Shown piece after piece: positions 53,983 to 61,551 of a stretch of DNA of 64,000 nucleotides. Numbering within the stretch: position 1 is the stretch's first letter; the number at the start of each line of letters is the position of its first letter. The stretch comes from Chitinophagales bacterium (lineage in GTDB: Bacteria > Bacteroidota > Bacteroidia > Chitinophagales > CAIOSU01), in assembly GCA_040877935.1 (NCBI GenBank), contig JBBDNB010000026.1, forward strand, positions 1 through 64,000. Direction: 5' to 3'. The notes beneath the pieces were generated by a model, which made no database searches, was not told where the DNA came from, and saw only the letters and a list, made by a program, of their open reading frames with translations. Position numbers and translations under genes: made by a program.

Positions 53983-55323
53983 TTATTTTTTTCCTTGAAT
54001 ATCCATTCCCAATTGGGCTTTGATGGCATTTAAATCAGTCAGGAATTGCTGATTTGCTGCTTTTAATTTTTGGTTTTCTGCTTTTAAGGCTTCAATCTGT
54101 TCTTGTTGTTCCTGAACCGCTTTTACCAGAGGCACTGTGAATTCTGCATATCTCAGGCCTAAAATTTCTCCAGACTTATCTATCCCGCTAAAATTATATT
54201 TGGCTTCTTTAGCAGCAGCTTCAACTTCCTGTGCAATAAACCCGCTAAATTGAATTTTTTCAATGTCATATTTACCTTCCCATTGACCTGTCTCTTTAAG
54301 TCCCATTAACTGCTCTTGTTTGTTTACATCGTAATTATAAGTTACAGGACGAAGTGCTTTGATGAAATCTAAGCCAATTACGGTTTCCTGAATATTGTCC
54401 TTCACCCTGCCATCACTAAAAGCGGTCCAGTTTACTTGCCCCCCTATGCTATTGTAGCTTCCTCCACCAATTCTTGCTTTGTTGCTGGCATCTACAGCTG
54501 TGAAATTTCCTATTACAATAGAGTTACTTAAATTATTACTGGTTACACCTGCCAAATGGCCAATTGCAGTTATTCCATCTCCGGTTGTGTTGGTTTCCAT
54601 AGCTCTTGTTCCAATTGCCGTATTTTGAGCACCTGTAGTATTTGATGCGTTAGCTCCTACTCCAAATGCTACATTATCATAACCGGTAGTATTAGCAGCC
54701 ATTCCCCCATCCCCAACTACTGTATTTGTATTTCCTGTTTGTATGGCATTATTTCCAAAAACCAAACTATTGCCACCACTTCCTAAAGTTCTTCCGTTTA
54801 TGGTAATATTTCCAGAAGTAATCTCCCCTGCGACATGTAGTTTATTGTTTGGGCTTGTTGTGCCAATACCCACATTACCACTATTATTGCTGTAAATATT
54901 ATTCCCTGATTTTTCCCAATATGTATTCCCTGCATGAATGGCGTAAGGCACGCTTAGTAATTGCTGTGCGCCTAAATCTTCAAAACCGTTTCCGGTATTA
55001 GCCTCTACCTGTAAAAACTTATCGCCCGAAGTCCAGTCAACACTAGCCATAGAGCCAGATACTACTGTACCAGCACCTATCACATGATTCACTAAGCCAA
55101 ATTGGTTGGGTGTAGCATTTGTAGTCTCCTGATATTCCACCGTACCTGTTGCAGAACCTGTACGGATGGTAAATTGCATTTCAACACTACCTGATGTAAT
55201 CAAATCACCAGATCCATTGCGAACTACAGCCTGATAATTAAAGCCCTCTGGTGCTTGAGCATAAATAAAAGTTGCAGCAAAAATCAATGCCACAGCGAAC
55301 AATAATTTCATTAGATTTTTCAT
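53983..55323 (-). CDS. Tail-fibre-like protein ending in an S74 (endosialidase-type) autochaperone domain
   Basis: A 446-residue protein with a signal peptide (about 1-22), the same N-terminal domain as 52006-53358 (APEGFNYQAVVRNGSGDLI), YadA-head-like repeats (GANASNTTGAQNTAIGTRAMETNTTG), and a C-terminal peptidase S74 intramolecular chaperone: SDGRVKDNIQETVIGLDFIKALRPVTYNYD, ending in a coiled coil (EQIEALKAENQKLKAANQ). In phage tail spikes this domain helps trimerisation and then is cleaved. It is predicted to be trimeric. No T9SS tail. Its promoter region is shared with the two-component system. Confidence 0.82.
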   Translation of the reverse strand: MKNLMKLLFAVALIFAATFIYAQAPEGFNYQAVVRNGSGDLITSGSVEMQFTIRTGSATGTVEYQETTNATPNQFGLVNHVIGAGTVVSGSMASVDWTSGDKFLQVEANTGNGFEDLGAQQLLSVPYAIHAGNTYWEKSGNNIYSNNSGNVGIGTTSPNNKLHVAGEITSGNITINGRTLGSGGNSLVFGNNAIQTGNTNTVVGDGGMAANTTGYDNVAFGVGANASNTTGAQNTAIGTRAMETNTTGDGITAIGHLAGVTSNNLSNSIVIGNFTAVDASNKARIGGGSYNSIGGQVNWTAFSDGRVKDNIQETVIGLDFIKALRPVTYNYDVNKQEQLMGLKETGQWEGKYDIEKIQFSGFIAQEVEAAAKEAKYNFSGIDKSGEILGLRYAEFTVPLVKAVQEQQEQIEALKAENQKLKAANQQFLTDLNAIKAQLGMDIQGKK

Positions 55324-55381
55324 GATAATTTTTTTAATGAATGAATGATGTAAAAATCAAAACATATTAGATGCAATACAA

Positions 55382-55397
55382 TAGTTGGATTCAATGA
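55382..55397. promoter_or_regulatory. Operator candidate 1 (half-degenerate TCATTG-N4-CAATGA)
   Basis: TAGTTGGATTCAATGA: the right half matches the palindrome CAATGA exactly, the left half differs. It lies 16 nt upstream of a near-consensus minus-strand -7 box (TATGTTTTG, 55366-55358) that would serve the S74 gene. Confidence 0.5.
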
Positions 55398-55500
55398 TTT
55401 TCAAATCCGTAAATCTGACAAGCAAATTCAAAAAGTAACTCCTGCCTCCTGCTAACAGTGTGTTTTCAGATTTAATCAGTATTTTGAACACTTTATAGTA

Positions 55501-55516
55501 TCATTGGAATCAATGA
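55501..55516. promoter_or_regulatory. Operator candidate 2 (perfect TCATTG-N4-CAATGA)
   Basis: TCATTGGAATCAATGA is a perfect inverted repeat ending 27 nt upstream of the histidine kinase -7 box (55544-55551), where an activator or repressor would contact the -33 region. Confidence 0.6.
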
Positions 55517-55543
55517 CAACTGCATTAATATTATTCAATGCTT

Positions 55544-55551
55544 TACATTTG
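55544..55551 (+). promoter_or_regulatory. -7 box of the histidine kinase gene
   Basis: TACATTTG is a perfect TAnnTTTG box. It supports the ATG at 55578 as the start of the kinase rather than the TTG at 55560. Confidence 0.5.
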
Positions 55552-55577
55552 CTTCCTGTTTGAACCCAAATAGATTA

Positions 55578-58500
55578 ATGACACTGTATCGTTTCACCCT
55601 TGTACTGATTTTTATACCATTTATAATCAGTGGACAGGTTCTATTGGACACTACTGAGCAGCGCGAAATATACCTGGATCATCTGGGTATTGAGGATGGT
55701 ATGTCACAGGGCATGATCAATGATCTTGTGATTGACCAGGATGGCTATATGTGGATAGCCACTAAAGAAGGGCTCAATCGATACGATGGAAAAAAGTTTA
55801 AGGTTTTTAGGCACAATCCAAAAGACCCATTATCTATATCTGACAATCTTATCACTAGTCTTTTTGTTGATTCCAAAAACAACTTATGGGTAGGTACAGA
55901 TCTCAATGGGCTCAATTTTTTTGATCGCAAAACTGAAAGCTTCAATCATTTCAACACAGATTCTAAACCCAAACAAAAGTTGAGCTCTAGTTCCATTGGA
56001 AAAATTTTTGAAGACCCCAAAGGAAATATCATCATTCAAACCAAGTCAGGGAATGGCTATGACATTTTAGTACCGGATTCTACAAACACTCCAAATAACT
56101 TTAGGATTTACCCCATTCAGAATATTTATCCCGGTCTGAGAAAAGTAACAGGAAAAGACTGTTGTACCAAGCACCTTTATTTTAAATCAAATGGTGAGGC
56201 CTGGTATTATGGTTTGGATTCAGTTTACAGCATACAAAACCCTGAATTGGAAAATGCTTCATATCATTCCTATCCAAATAATATCTCTTCTTCTGAAATC
56301 TATTTTGAAAACCAATTTATATTTGACCCGAAAACAGAAGATTTTTATCTCCTTTCAAACTCCATTATTGAAAAATATGACACAATCTCCAGGCAATTTC
56401 TCCCCTATTTAAAACTGCCCTTAAGACTCACCAATATCCACGACCTTTTTATAGACAACAAGAGCCGCTTGTGGATTGCTTTTAGAAATAACAAATACTT
56501 GAATATCAATTTGCAAGAAAAAAAGCTTGTTTCTTTCATTGCCAATTCAGAAGGATTTAATGAGCAAGGTTTTTGCTGTACTTTTTTTAAGCACCACGAT
56601 CAAAATGATAACCTTTGGATTGGCACAGGAGGTTTTGGAGCATTAAAGTGGTCTTCCGTTTCACAAAAATTTGAAACAATAACTATTAAAAACAATTCTG
56701 CCAATCTTGTTTGGGATTACAGGGTTTCAAAACCTGGATCGAAGGCCGTATTTTCCAAAGATATAAAGGAAAAGTGGGGCAAAATAAAAGATAGCGTTTC
56801 CCTAAAAGCAGGACATCAATTCGCCAGTAGGCAATCAAATATTACAATTGACAATAATGGTTTTATTTATGTCAACTTAATAAACACCAAAAGTGACAGC
56901 AATTTTTTGCTGCAAATTGATACCAATACTTATGGGGTCAATGTGCTCGAAATGCGAACTACGCCTATTGACAAATGGTATTTCACACCTATATTTATTG
57001 ACAAAAAAAACAATATTTGGTACAGCGAGAGAAGCAAGGGGGATTCCTTACAATTATTCAATCATTTGATAGAATCCGATTCAATAATAGAATACACTGT
57101 TCCCGTTAAGCCTCAGGAAAGTGTTTATCGTTTTGTACATGATTGGTACGAAAATAAAAATGGCAGTTTTTGGCTGGGCACCACGCAGGGTCTGTTTCTT
57201 TTCAATCCTGAAAAAAACAAGTGGAAACACTACCAGTATGATCCTTCCAATGACAGCAGCCTTTCGCTCGACATGGTATTAAGCGTATGTCCCGATCCTG
57301 CTAATCCGGAAAAATATATTTGGGCGGGAACCAATGGGAGCGGGTTGAACAGGCTCAATATCAAAACCGGAAATTTTACAATATTCAATGAAGCACAAGG
57401 TTTGCCCAATAATGTGGTCTATGCCATTCAAACTGATCATAAAAACAATCTGTGGTTGAGCACCAACAAGGGATTGAGCCATTTTAATATTGCAGAAAAC
57501 AAGTTTGTAAATTACAATACCAATCATGGTTTAGCTGGGAATGAATTCAATCGCTATGAATTTAGCAAAGCCAGTGATGGCACGCTCTATTTCGGTGGTG
57601 TAAATGGCGTGGTCGCCTTTCATCCCAAATATTTTTATACGGATTCCACCTATTCTAACGCCATCATCAATCAGTTTAAAATCCTGAATACTAGTGTTAA
57701 TTATAAAGACACTTTGATTTTTGAAAATGAACGCTTTTATCTAAAAAAGCCAATAGAGCAGCTCGAAAAACTGGAGCTCAATTACAATCACAGAATGTTT
57801 TCATTTGGATTTTCGGTATTGGATTTTACGGCTCAAAAGTCCAATAAGATCAAATACAAATTAGAAGGGTTTCACAAAGACTGGATCGAGGCCGATATCA
57901 ATCACGAAGCTACTTTTACCAATTTAGATCCTGGATATTATACCCTGAAAGTATTGGGCTATAATAGCAGTCATCAATGGAGTGAAAAGCCCAGAACCCT
58001 TCAACTGACCATACTCCCGCCCTGGTGGGGCACCTGGTGGTTTCGGGGTTTTATGGTTTTCCTGTTCGCAGGAATTTTGTACTCCATATACCGATACAGG
58101 CTGGGCTATGTTTTAAGGATGGAAAGGATGCGCAACCAAATCGCCCAGGATCTGCACGATGATATTGGCTCCACGCTCAGCAGTATTTCCGTTTACAGCA
58201 CGGCCATTCAAAAGTCTGCAAACCAACTCCCCGAAAAAGTAAATCATATTTTGGGGAAAATAATAGAAGGCACTACAGAAACCATGGAGCGCATGAACGA
58301 TATGGTCTGGGCCATTAAAGCCGATAATGATACTTTCAAGCAAGTGATTTTGAGAATGTATGCGCTAGCCGTGGATATTACAGAAGTACAGGGTATTCAA
58401 CTGCAATTCAATGCAGATGAAGCATCTGAGAATATTGAGATGAATATGCTGGAACGCAAAAATATTTACCTGATTTACAAAGAAGCGCTGAACAATACCA

Positions 58501-58727
58501 TCAAATATGCCCAATGCGATATCATTGAAATCAATGTGCAGAGCATTGACCAAAAATTGCACATAGAAATTAAAGACAACGGCATTGGTTTCGAGACCGG
58601 AAAAAACACCTACAATATGGGTGGCAACGGAATTGCGGGGATGCAAAAAAGGGCTCAGGAAATAGGAGCAAAGCTCAATATTCAATCAAAAATCAATAAC
58701 GGGACCACCATTCAGATCATTTTTTGA
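55578..58727 (+). CDS. Two-component-regulator propeller sensor histidine kinase
   Basis: A 1049-residue membrane sensor. After a signal/first helix, the periplasmic part (about 25-720) consists of two-component-propeller repeats (DQDGYMWIATKEGLNRYDG, DSKNNLWVGTDLNGLNFFD, HKNNLWLSTNKGLSHFN) and a Y_Y_Y domain (about 725-820). One membrane helix (about 830-848) leads to a HisKA_3 domain with the phospho-acceptor H860 in QDLHDDIGSTLSS and a HATPase_c (NNTIKYAQ, DNGIGF, GGNGIAGMQKRAQ). The response regulator follows 61 nt downstream. Confidence 0.92.
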   Translation: MTLYRFTLVLIFIPFIISGQVLLDTTEQREIYLDHLGIEDGMSQGMINDLVIDQDGYMWIATKEGLNRYDGKKFKVFRHNPKDPLSISDNLITSLFVDSKNNLWVGTDLNGLNFFDRKTESFNHFNTDSKPKQKLSSSSIGKIFEDPKGNIIIQTKSGNGYDILVPDSTNTPNNFRIYPIQNIYPGLRKVTGKDCCTKHLYFKSNGEAWYYGLDSVYSIQNPELENASYHSYPNNISSSEIYFENQFIFDPKTEDFYLLSNSIIEKYDTISRQFLPYLKLPLRLTNIHDLFIDNKSRLWIAFRNNKYLNINLQEKKLVSFIANSEGFNEQGFCCTFFKHHDQNDNLWIGTGGFGALKWSSVSQKFETITIKNNSANLVWDYRVSKPGSKAVFSKDIKEKWGKIKDSVSLKAGHQFASRQSNITIDNNGFIYVNLINTKSDSNFLLQIDTNTYGVNVLEMRTTPIDKWYFTPIFIDKKNNIWYSERSKGDSLQLFNHLIESDSIIEYTVPVKPQESVYRFVHDWYENKNGSFWLGTTQGLFLFNPEKNKWKHYQYDPSNDSSLSLDMVLSVCPDPANPEKYIWAGTNGSGLNRLNIKTGNFTIFNEAQGLPNNVVYAIQTDHKNNLWLSTNKGLSHFNIAENKFVNYNTNHGLAGNEFNRYEFSKASDGTLYFGGVNGVVAFHPKYFYTDSTYSNAIINQFKILNTSVNYKDTLIFENERFYLKKPIEQLEKLELNYNHRMFSFGFSVLDFTAQKSNKIKYKLEGFHKDWIEADINHEATFTNLDPGYYTLKVLGYNSSHQWSEKPRTLQLTILPPWWGTWWFRGFMVFLFAGILYSIYRYRLGYVLRMERMRNQIAQDLHDDIGSTLSSISVYSTAIQKSANQLPEKVNHILGKIIEGTTETMERMNDMVWAIKADNDTFKQVILRMYALAVDITEVQGIQLQFNADEASENIEMNMLERKNIYLIYKEALNNTIKYAQCDIIEINVQSIDQKLHIEIKDNGIGFETGKNTYNMGGNGIAGMQKRAQEIGAKLNIQSKINNGTTIQIIF

Positions 58728-58736
58728 ATGATATTT

Positions 58737-58752
58737 TCATTGGATTCAATGA
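58737..58752. promoter_or_regulatory. Operator candidate 3 (perfect TCATTG-N4-CAATGA)
   Basis: TCATTGGATTCAATGA, a perfect inverted repeat, 24 nt upstream of the -7 box of the response regulator gene. It repeats the spacing seen for the kinase gene (27 nt). Confidence 0.6.
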
Positions 58753-58776
58753 TATGAAATCCGATATTTTGTTCTT

Positions 58777-58784
58777 TATATTTG
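58777..58784 (+). promoter_or_regulatory. -7 box of the response-regulator gene, 4 nt before the start codon
   Basis: TATATTTG, a perfect TAnnTTTG box ending 4 nt before the ATG at 58789. As for thyA, this predicts a leaderless mRNA. Confidence 0.5.
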
Positions 58785-58788
58785 GCTT

Positions 58789-59427
58789 ATGGATATCAAA
58801 GTGATTTTATTCGATGACAATGAAAAGCGCAGGGAAAGCTTGCAAATGCTTATTGAGCTAATGGACAATATGGAATTTGCAGGTGCTTTTCCAGATTGCA
58901 GACATGTGCTGAAAAATATGGAAGATACCCAGCCCGATGTGGTTTTGATGGATATTGACATGCCCTTTGTAAATGGCATTGAAGGGGTAAAACTCATTCG
59001 GCAGCAGTATCAGGATGTAAAAATACTGATGCAAACGGTTTTTGAAGAGGATGATAAAGTGTTTGCCGCCATTTGTGCCGGGGCAGATGGGTATATCCTA
59101 AAGCAAACCAATCCCCTGAAATTAATGGATGCCATAAAAGAAGTGCACGAAGGCGGTGCGCCCATGACGCCCAATATTGCCCGAAAAGTATTGCAATATT
59201 TCAATAAGTCCAATGCCTGTAAAGAGCAAACTTTTGAATTGACCAATAGAGAACTGGAAATCCTGGAGCACCTTGTAAAAGGCAACAGCTATAATATGAT
59301 TGCTACCGCTTGTGGCATCTCTTATGCTACGGTCAATTCGCATATTTCAAAGATTTACAAAAAACTCAAGGTAAAATCTTCGGCAGGTGCTGTTTCGATT
59401 GCAGTTAGAGAAGGCTTGGTGGGGTAA
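58789..59427 (+). CDS. NarL/FixJ-type response regulator
   Basis: A 212-residue regulator. The receiver domain (about 4-120) has the acidic pocket D9/D10, the phospho-acceptor D55 (VVLMD), a Thr in QTVF and the Lys in GYILKQ. The C-terminal LuxR-type HTH (about 145-208) is LTNRELEILEHLVKGNSYNMIATACGISYATVNSHISKIYKKL. It is the cognate partner of the upstream propeller kinase. LuxR-type domains bind short inverted repeats, and it could bind the 16-bp palindromes listed above; this is inference. Confidence 0.95.
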   Translation: MDIKVILFDDNEKRRESLQMLIELMDNMEFAGAFPDCRHVLKNMEDTQPDVVLMDIDMPFVNGIEGVKLIRQQYQDVKILMQTVFEEDDKVFAAICAGADGYILKQTNPLKLMDAIKEVHEGGAPMTPNIARKVLQYFNKSNACKEQTFELTNRELEILEHLVKGNSYNMIATACGISYATVNSHISKIYKKLKVKSSAGAVSIAVREGLVG

Positions 59428-59718
59428 TAATACCGATTGTGGTTTTACCAGCCTGCCCGGATGACAGGAATGTCGCCCAGGACGATAAATGCAAAGACGA
59501 CAAGTGTCTTAACAAGCAATAAAATGCTCCTTCCCCCCCCACCCGACCTATATGGTCGGGGGTACTTCAGCATAATACTTTAAGGAAATGCCTTTGCGGC
59601 ATTAAATAATTAAATTGGTATAACACCCCTTGCGGCTATGCAACTGCCCATGTGGGTCGCTGGTGTTGATGGGGCCTTGGTTAAGTTTCTATCCTTGAGA
59701 TATATGATTTGAATGTTT
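59428..59718. other. 291-nt gap with two small hairpins
   Basis: No gene. A CCCGACC-TATAT-GGTCGGG hairpin (59542-59560) follows a run of C, and an AATGCC-N5-GGCATT hairpin lies at 59587-59603; one of them may end the response-regulator transcript, but neither is followed by a long T run. Confidence 0.45.
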
Positions 59719-60198
59719 TTAATTTACAGGAACCAGTTTTTCTATATATACATGATATCCATTCCCGTGAAGTTCCAATCCAAAACCATAAAGAACAATT
59801 TCATTTTCTGAAAATTGTTTTATAATAGAACTACTTGAGTGAGTTAATGAAGAAGCATAGAGTTTCAAATTTTTATCCTCTTTATTATATTCCCATCTGT
59901 CAACCGCGCTACTACCAGAATATTCGATGCATTCAGAGCTATAGTATTTTTGATAAACACCATCTTTTTGAAATGACATAATAATCATTGAATCACATGG
60001 TTTCAATAAGTATTCAATAGTTGCAGTTGTATCATCAGGATCAGTTGTCTCTAATTTTCTTACGTTACTGTTTTTAACCCACATCTTGGAAGTAATAATT
60101 TCTTCAAATGAGGGTTCAGCAATAATATTATCTTTCTTATTACATGATGAAACAATGATTATTAAAACAAGAATTAAAAATAGGCTTGCATACCTCAT
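59719..60198 (-). CDS. Lipoprotein of unknown function
   Basis: A 159-residue protein with a lipoprotein signal (LVLIIIVSSCNKKD, lipobox Cys at about residue 19). The rest has short beta-strand-like segments ending in HVYIEKLVPVN, like the small lipocalin-type lipoproteins frequent in Bacteroidota. Function unknown. It lies outside the mnmE-tail repeats that bound the mobile mystery pair. Confidence 0.75.
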   Translation of the reverse strand: MRYASLFLILVLIIIVSSCNKKDNIIAEPSFEEIITSKMWVKNSNVRKLETTDPDDTTATIEYLLKPCDSMIIMSFQKDGVYQKYYSSECIEYSGSSAVDRWEYNKEDKNLKLYASSLTHSSSSIIKQFSENEIVLYGFGLELHGNGYHVYIEKLVPVN

Positions 60199-60247
60199 AA
60201 TTTGAATTTAAGTAATTAATATCATACTTCCTGCTTTTTTGAATTAA

Positions 60248-60283
60248 TTTATTTCCCAATGCAAAACTTCTCGAAAATCATCC
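60248..60283. repeat. Distal copy of the mnmE 3' end (attachment-site-like)
   Basis: 36 nt that match 61516-61551 at 32 of 36 positions. On the minus strand it reads as the end of an mnmE gene: after a stopless stretch, IFEKFCIGK and a stop. It lies 21 nt downstream of the mobile mystery B stop codon, on the far side of the mmpA/mmpB pair from mnmE. The reading of this repeat as an attachment site is inference. Confidence 0.85.
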
Positions 60284-60304
60284 AGTAATATTGAACTCAA
60301 AGGT

Positions 60305-60901
60305 TCATGATCTTGCGAATTTTAGCAAGGCTTGAAAATTACCATTATCTGCTGTTTTTACTGCGTGGAGATAGGCTTGTCGAGCTTCATTTGTTTTGGA
60401 GAACTCAACAGCTCCCCAAGAAAAGATTTCTTGTCCAAAGATTTTCTCAATGATAATATCCCCCATCAATCGGCTATGCCGACCATTGCCATTTGGGAAA
60501 CAGTGAATGCTCACAATTCTATGCTTAAAACGAATGGCCATTTCATCCGGGAGATAAGTTTTGTTTTCAATCCAAAATAGTCCGTCATTACAAAGCGTAT
60601 GCAGTTGTGTGGGAATAAGATGCTTGTCAACACCAAGATTTTTATTTGTTTTTCTAAAGTTCCCCGCCCATTGCCAGACTTCTCCAAACATTCTTTTGTG
60701 AAGATTACAAATGAATTTTTCTGACAAAATCCTTTCTTTTTTCAATGATATAGAAAATGCCCATTGCATGGCATCTTCAATATTTTGCTGCTCAAACTCG
60801 TCCAGTTCACCTTGTGTTGAAATACTGGGAATCAATAAGCCTTCTTTTTCATCTTCATCCAAAGGCGTTTGTCCGTGAATTTCATTGAAATTTAATCCCA
60901 T
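60305..60901 (-). CDS. Mobile mystery protein B (Fic-domain protein)
   Basis: A 198-residue protein with a Fic domain, which in this family transfers AMP or a related group to target proteins. The catalytic loop is H133-C-F-P-N-G-N-G-R-H-S-R144 (canonical HPFxxGNGRxxR); the Asp/Glu usually found before GNGR is Asn here and the Pro is Cys. Activity is therefore uncertain. It forms a conserved pair with the upstream HTH gene (10-nt overlap), as in known mobile mystery A/B pairs, thought to behave like addiction modules. Confidence 0.92.
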   Translation of the reverse strand: MGLNFNEIHGQTPLDEDEKEGLLIPSISTQGELDEFEQQNIEDAMQWAFSISLKKERILSEKFICNLHKRMFGEVWQWAGNFRKTNKNLGVDKHLIPTQLHTLCNDGLFWIENKTYLPDEMAIRFKHRIVSIHCFPNGNGRHSRLMGDIIIEKIFGQEIFSWGAVEFSKTNEARQAYLHAVKTADNGNFQALLKFARS

Positions 60902-61350
60902 AGTGCTTTTGGTATTTCCCTTTTCAATTCGGCAGTTCTTTCTTCTATAGCATTTTTAATGCGCTTTTCGGTGTTTTCCTGATCTTCCAATTTCATTGTA
61001 TTAGAAGTTCTGGAAACAATTTTGGTAGCCAGCACGCGTGCTCTTTTCTCGATTAAAGCATCCAAAGAACCATCCTTTGGCACAAGTCCATAGACCAGTT
61101 CCATCTCTAATACTTTAGCAGTATCGCGAAGGCTTTTAAGGGTGATGTTTCCTTCTCTCTCACGTTGTTCAATCTCTCTCGCACTCTGTTTGGTTATGGA
61201 GAGTTTGTCCGCAAGTTGTTGTAACGAAATACCTAAGGATACACGTACAGCTTTTAGCCAACCCGTATCTGGTACTGCGACTTTTTTAGCTGCTGTAAAC
61301 CCTTTGAGCTTTAGCTCTAATTGTTCAATTTGTAGCTTCTTTCTGTTCAT
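60892..61350 (-). CDS. Mobile mystery protein A (XRE-family HTH regulator)
   Basis: A 152-residue DNA-binding protein with a Cro/C1-type helix-turn-helix at about 32-85 (WLKAVRVSLGISLQQLADKLSITKQSAREIEQRE). The characteristic continuation ITLKSLRDTAKVLEMELVYGLVPKDGSLDAL supports mobile mystery A specifically. A charged C-terminal helix follows. It probably represses its own operon through the three operators at 61354-61438 and may act as antitoxin to the Fic protein; both are inference. Its last codons overlap the mmpB start by 10 nt. Confidence 0.92.
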   Translation of the reverse strand: MNRKKLQIEQLELKLKGFTAAKKVAVPDTGWLKAVRVSLGISLQQLADKLSITKQSAREIEQREREGNITLKSLRDTAKVLEMELVYGLVPKDGSLDALIEKRARVLATKIVSRTSNTMKLEDQENTEKRIKNAIEERTAELKREIPKALWD

Positions 61351-61353
61351 TTC

Positions 61354-61438
61354 GTAAGGTTATAACCTGACATAATATTTTCAAATGTAAGGTTATAGCC
61401 TGACAAAAACAAATTAAAAGTCAGGTTATAGCCTGACA
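61354..61438 (-). promoter_or_regulatory. Three 19-bp operators at exact 33-bp spacing upstream of mobile mystery A
   Basis: On the plus strand the units are GTAAGGTTATAACCTGACA (61354-61372), GTAAGGTTATAGCCTGACA (61387-61405) and GTCAGGTTATAGCCTGACA (61420-61438), each built on the palindrome GGTTATANCC with wider TCAGG/CCTGA symmetry. The period is exactly 33 bp, about three helix turns, so three bound dimers would sit on the same face. The promoter runs through the array. Confidence 0.85.
61382..61413 (-). promoter_or_regulatory. Promoter of the mobile mystery A/B operon
   Basis: On the minus strand TTTG (61413-61410), a spacer of exactly 20 nt and TACATTTG (61389-61382) match the full Bacteroidota consensus TTTG-N19-21-TAnnTTTG. 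The spacer overlaps operator unit 2; unit 3 lies just upstream of the -33 element and unit 1 downstream of the expected start. Confidence 0.8.
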
Positions 61439-61515
61439 AAATGTAGGTTTCCTTGTTCAAAAAAGTAAAGTTATTGGTTTACTTTTTGGTGATTTGGTTA
61501 AACATATTTGTTTAC

Positions 61516-61551
61516 TTTACTTCCCAATACAAAACTTCCCGAAAATCGTCC
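61516..61551. repeat. mnmE 3' end, proximal copy of the attachment-like repeat
   Basis: The last codons of mnmE, including the CIGK motif and stop (minus strand, ending TTTTGTATTGGGAAGTAA). Partner of 60248-60283. The 3' end of mnmE/trmE is the known integration site of SGI1-type genomic islands. Confidence 0.85.

Noticed and set aside
52006-55323. S74 and tail-fibre-like genes considered as a prophage remnant
   Set aside because: No phage structural, integrase or lysis genes nearby; the proteins have signal peptides and Bacteroidota-type N-terminal domains.
59719-60198. The lipoprotein considered as part of the mnmE-associated island
   Set aside because: It lies outside the distal 36-nt repeat, so there is no evidence that it moved with the mobile mystery pair.
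61354-61438. Three evenly spaced repeats considered as a CRISPR array
   Set aside because: Only three units, each palindromic and 19 bp, with 14-bp spacers that contain promoter elements; no cas genes. They fit operators better.
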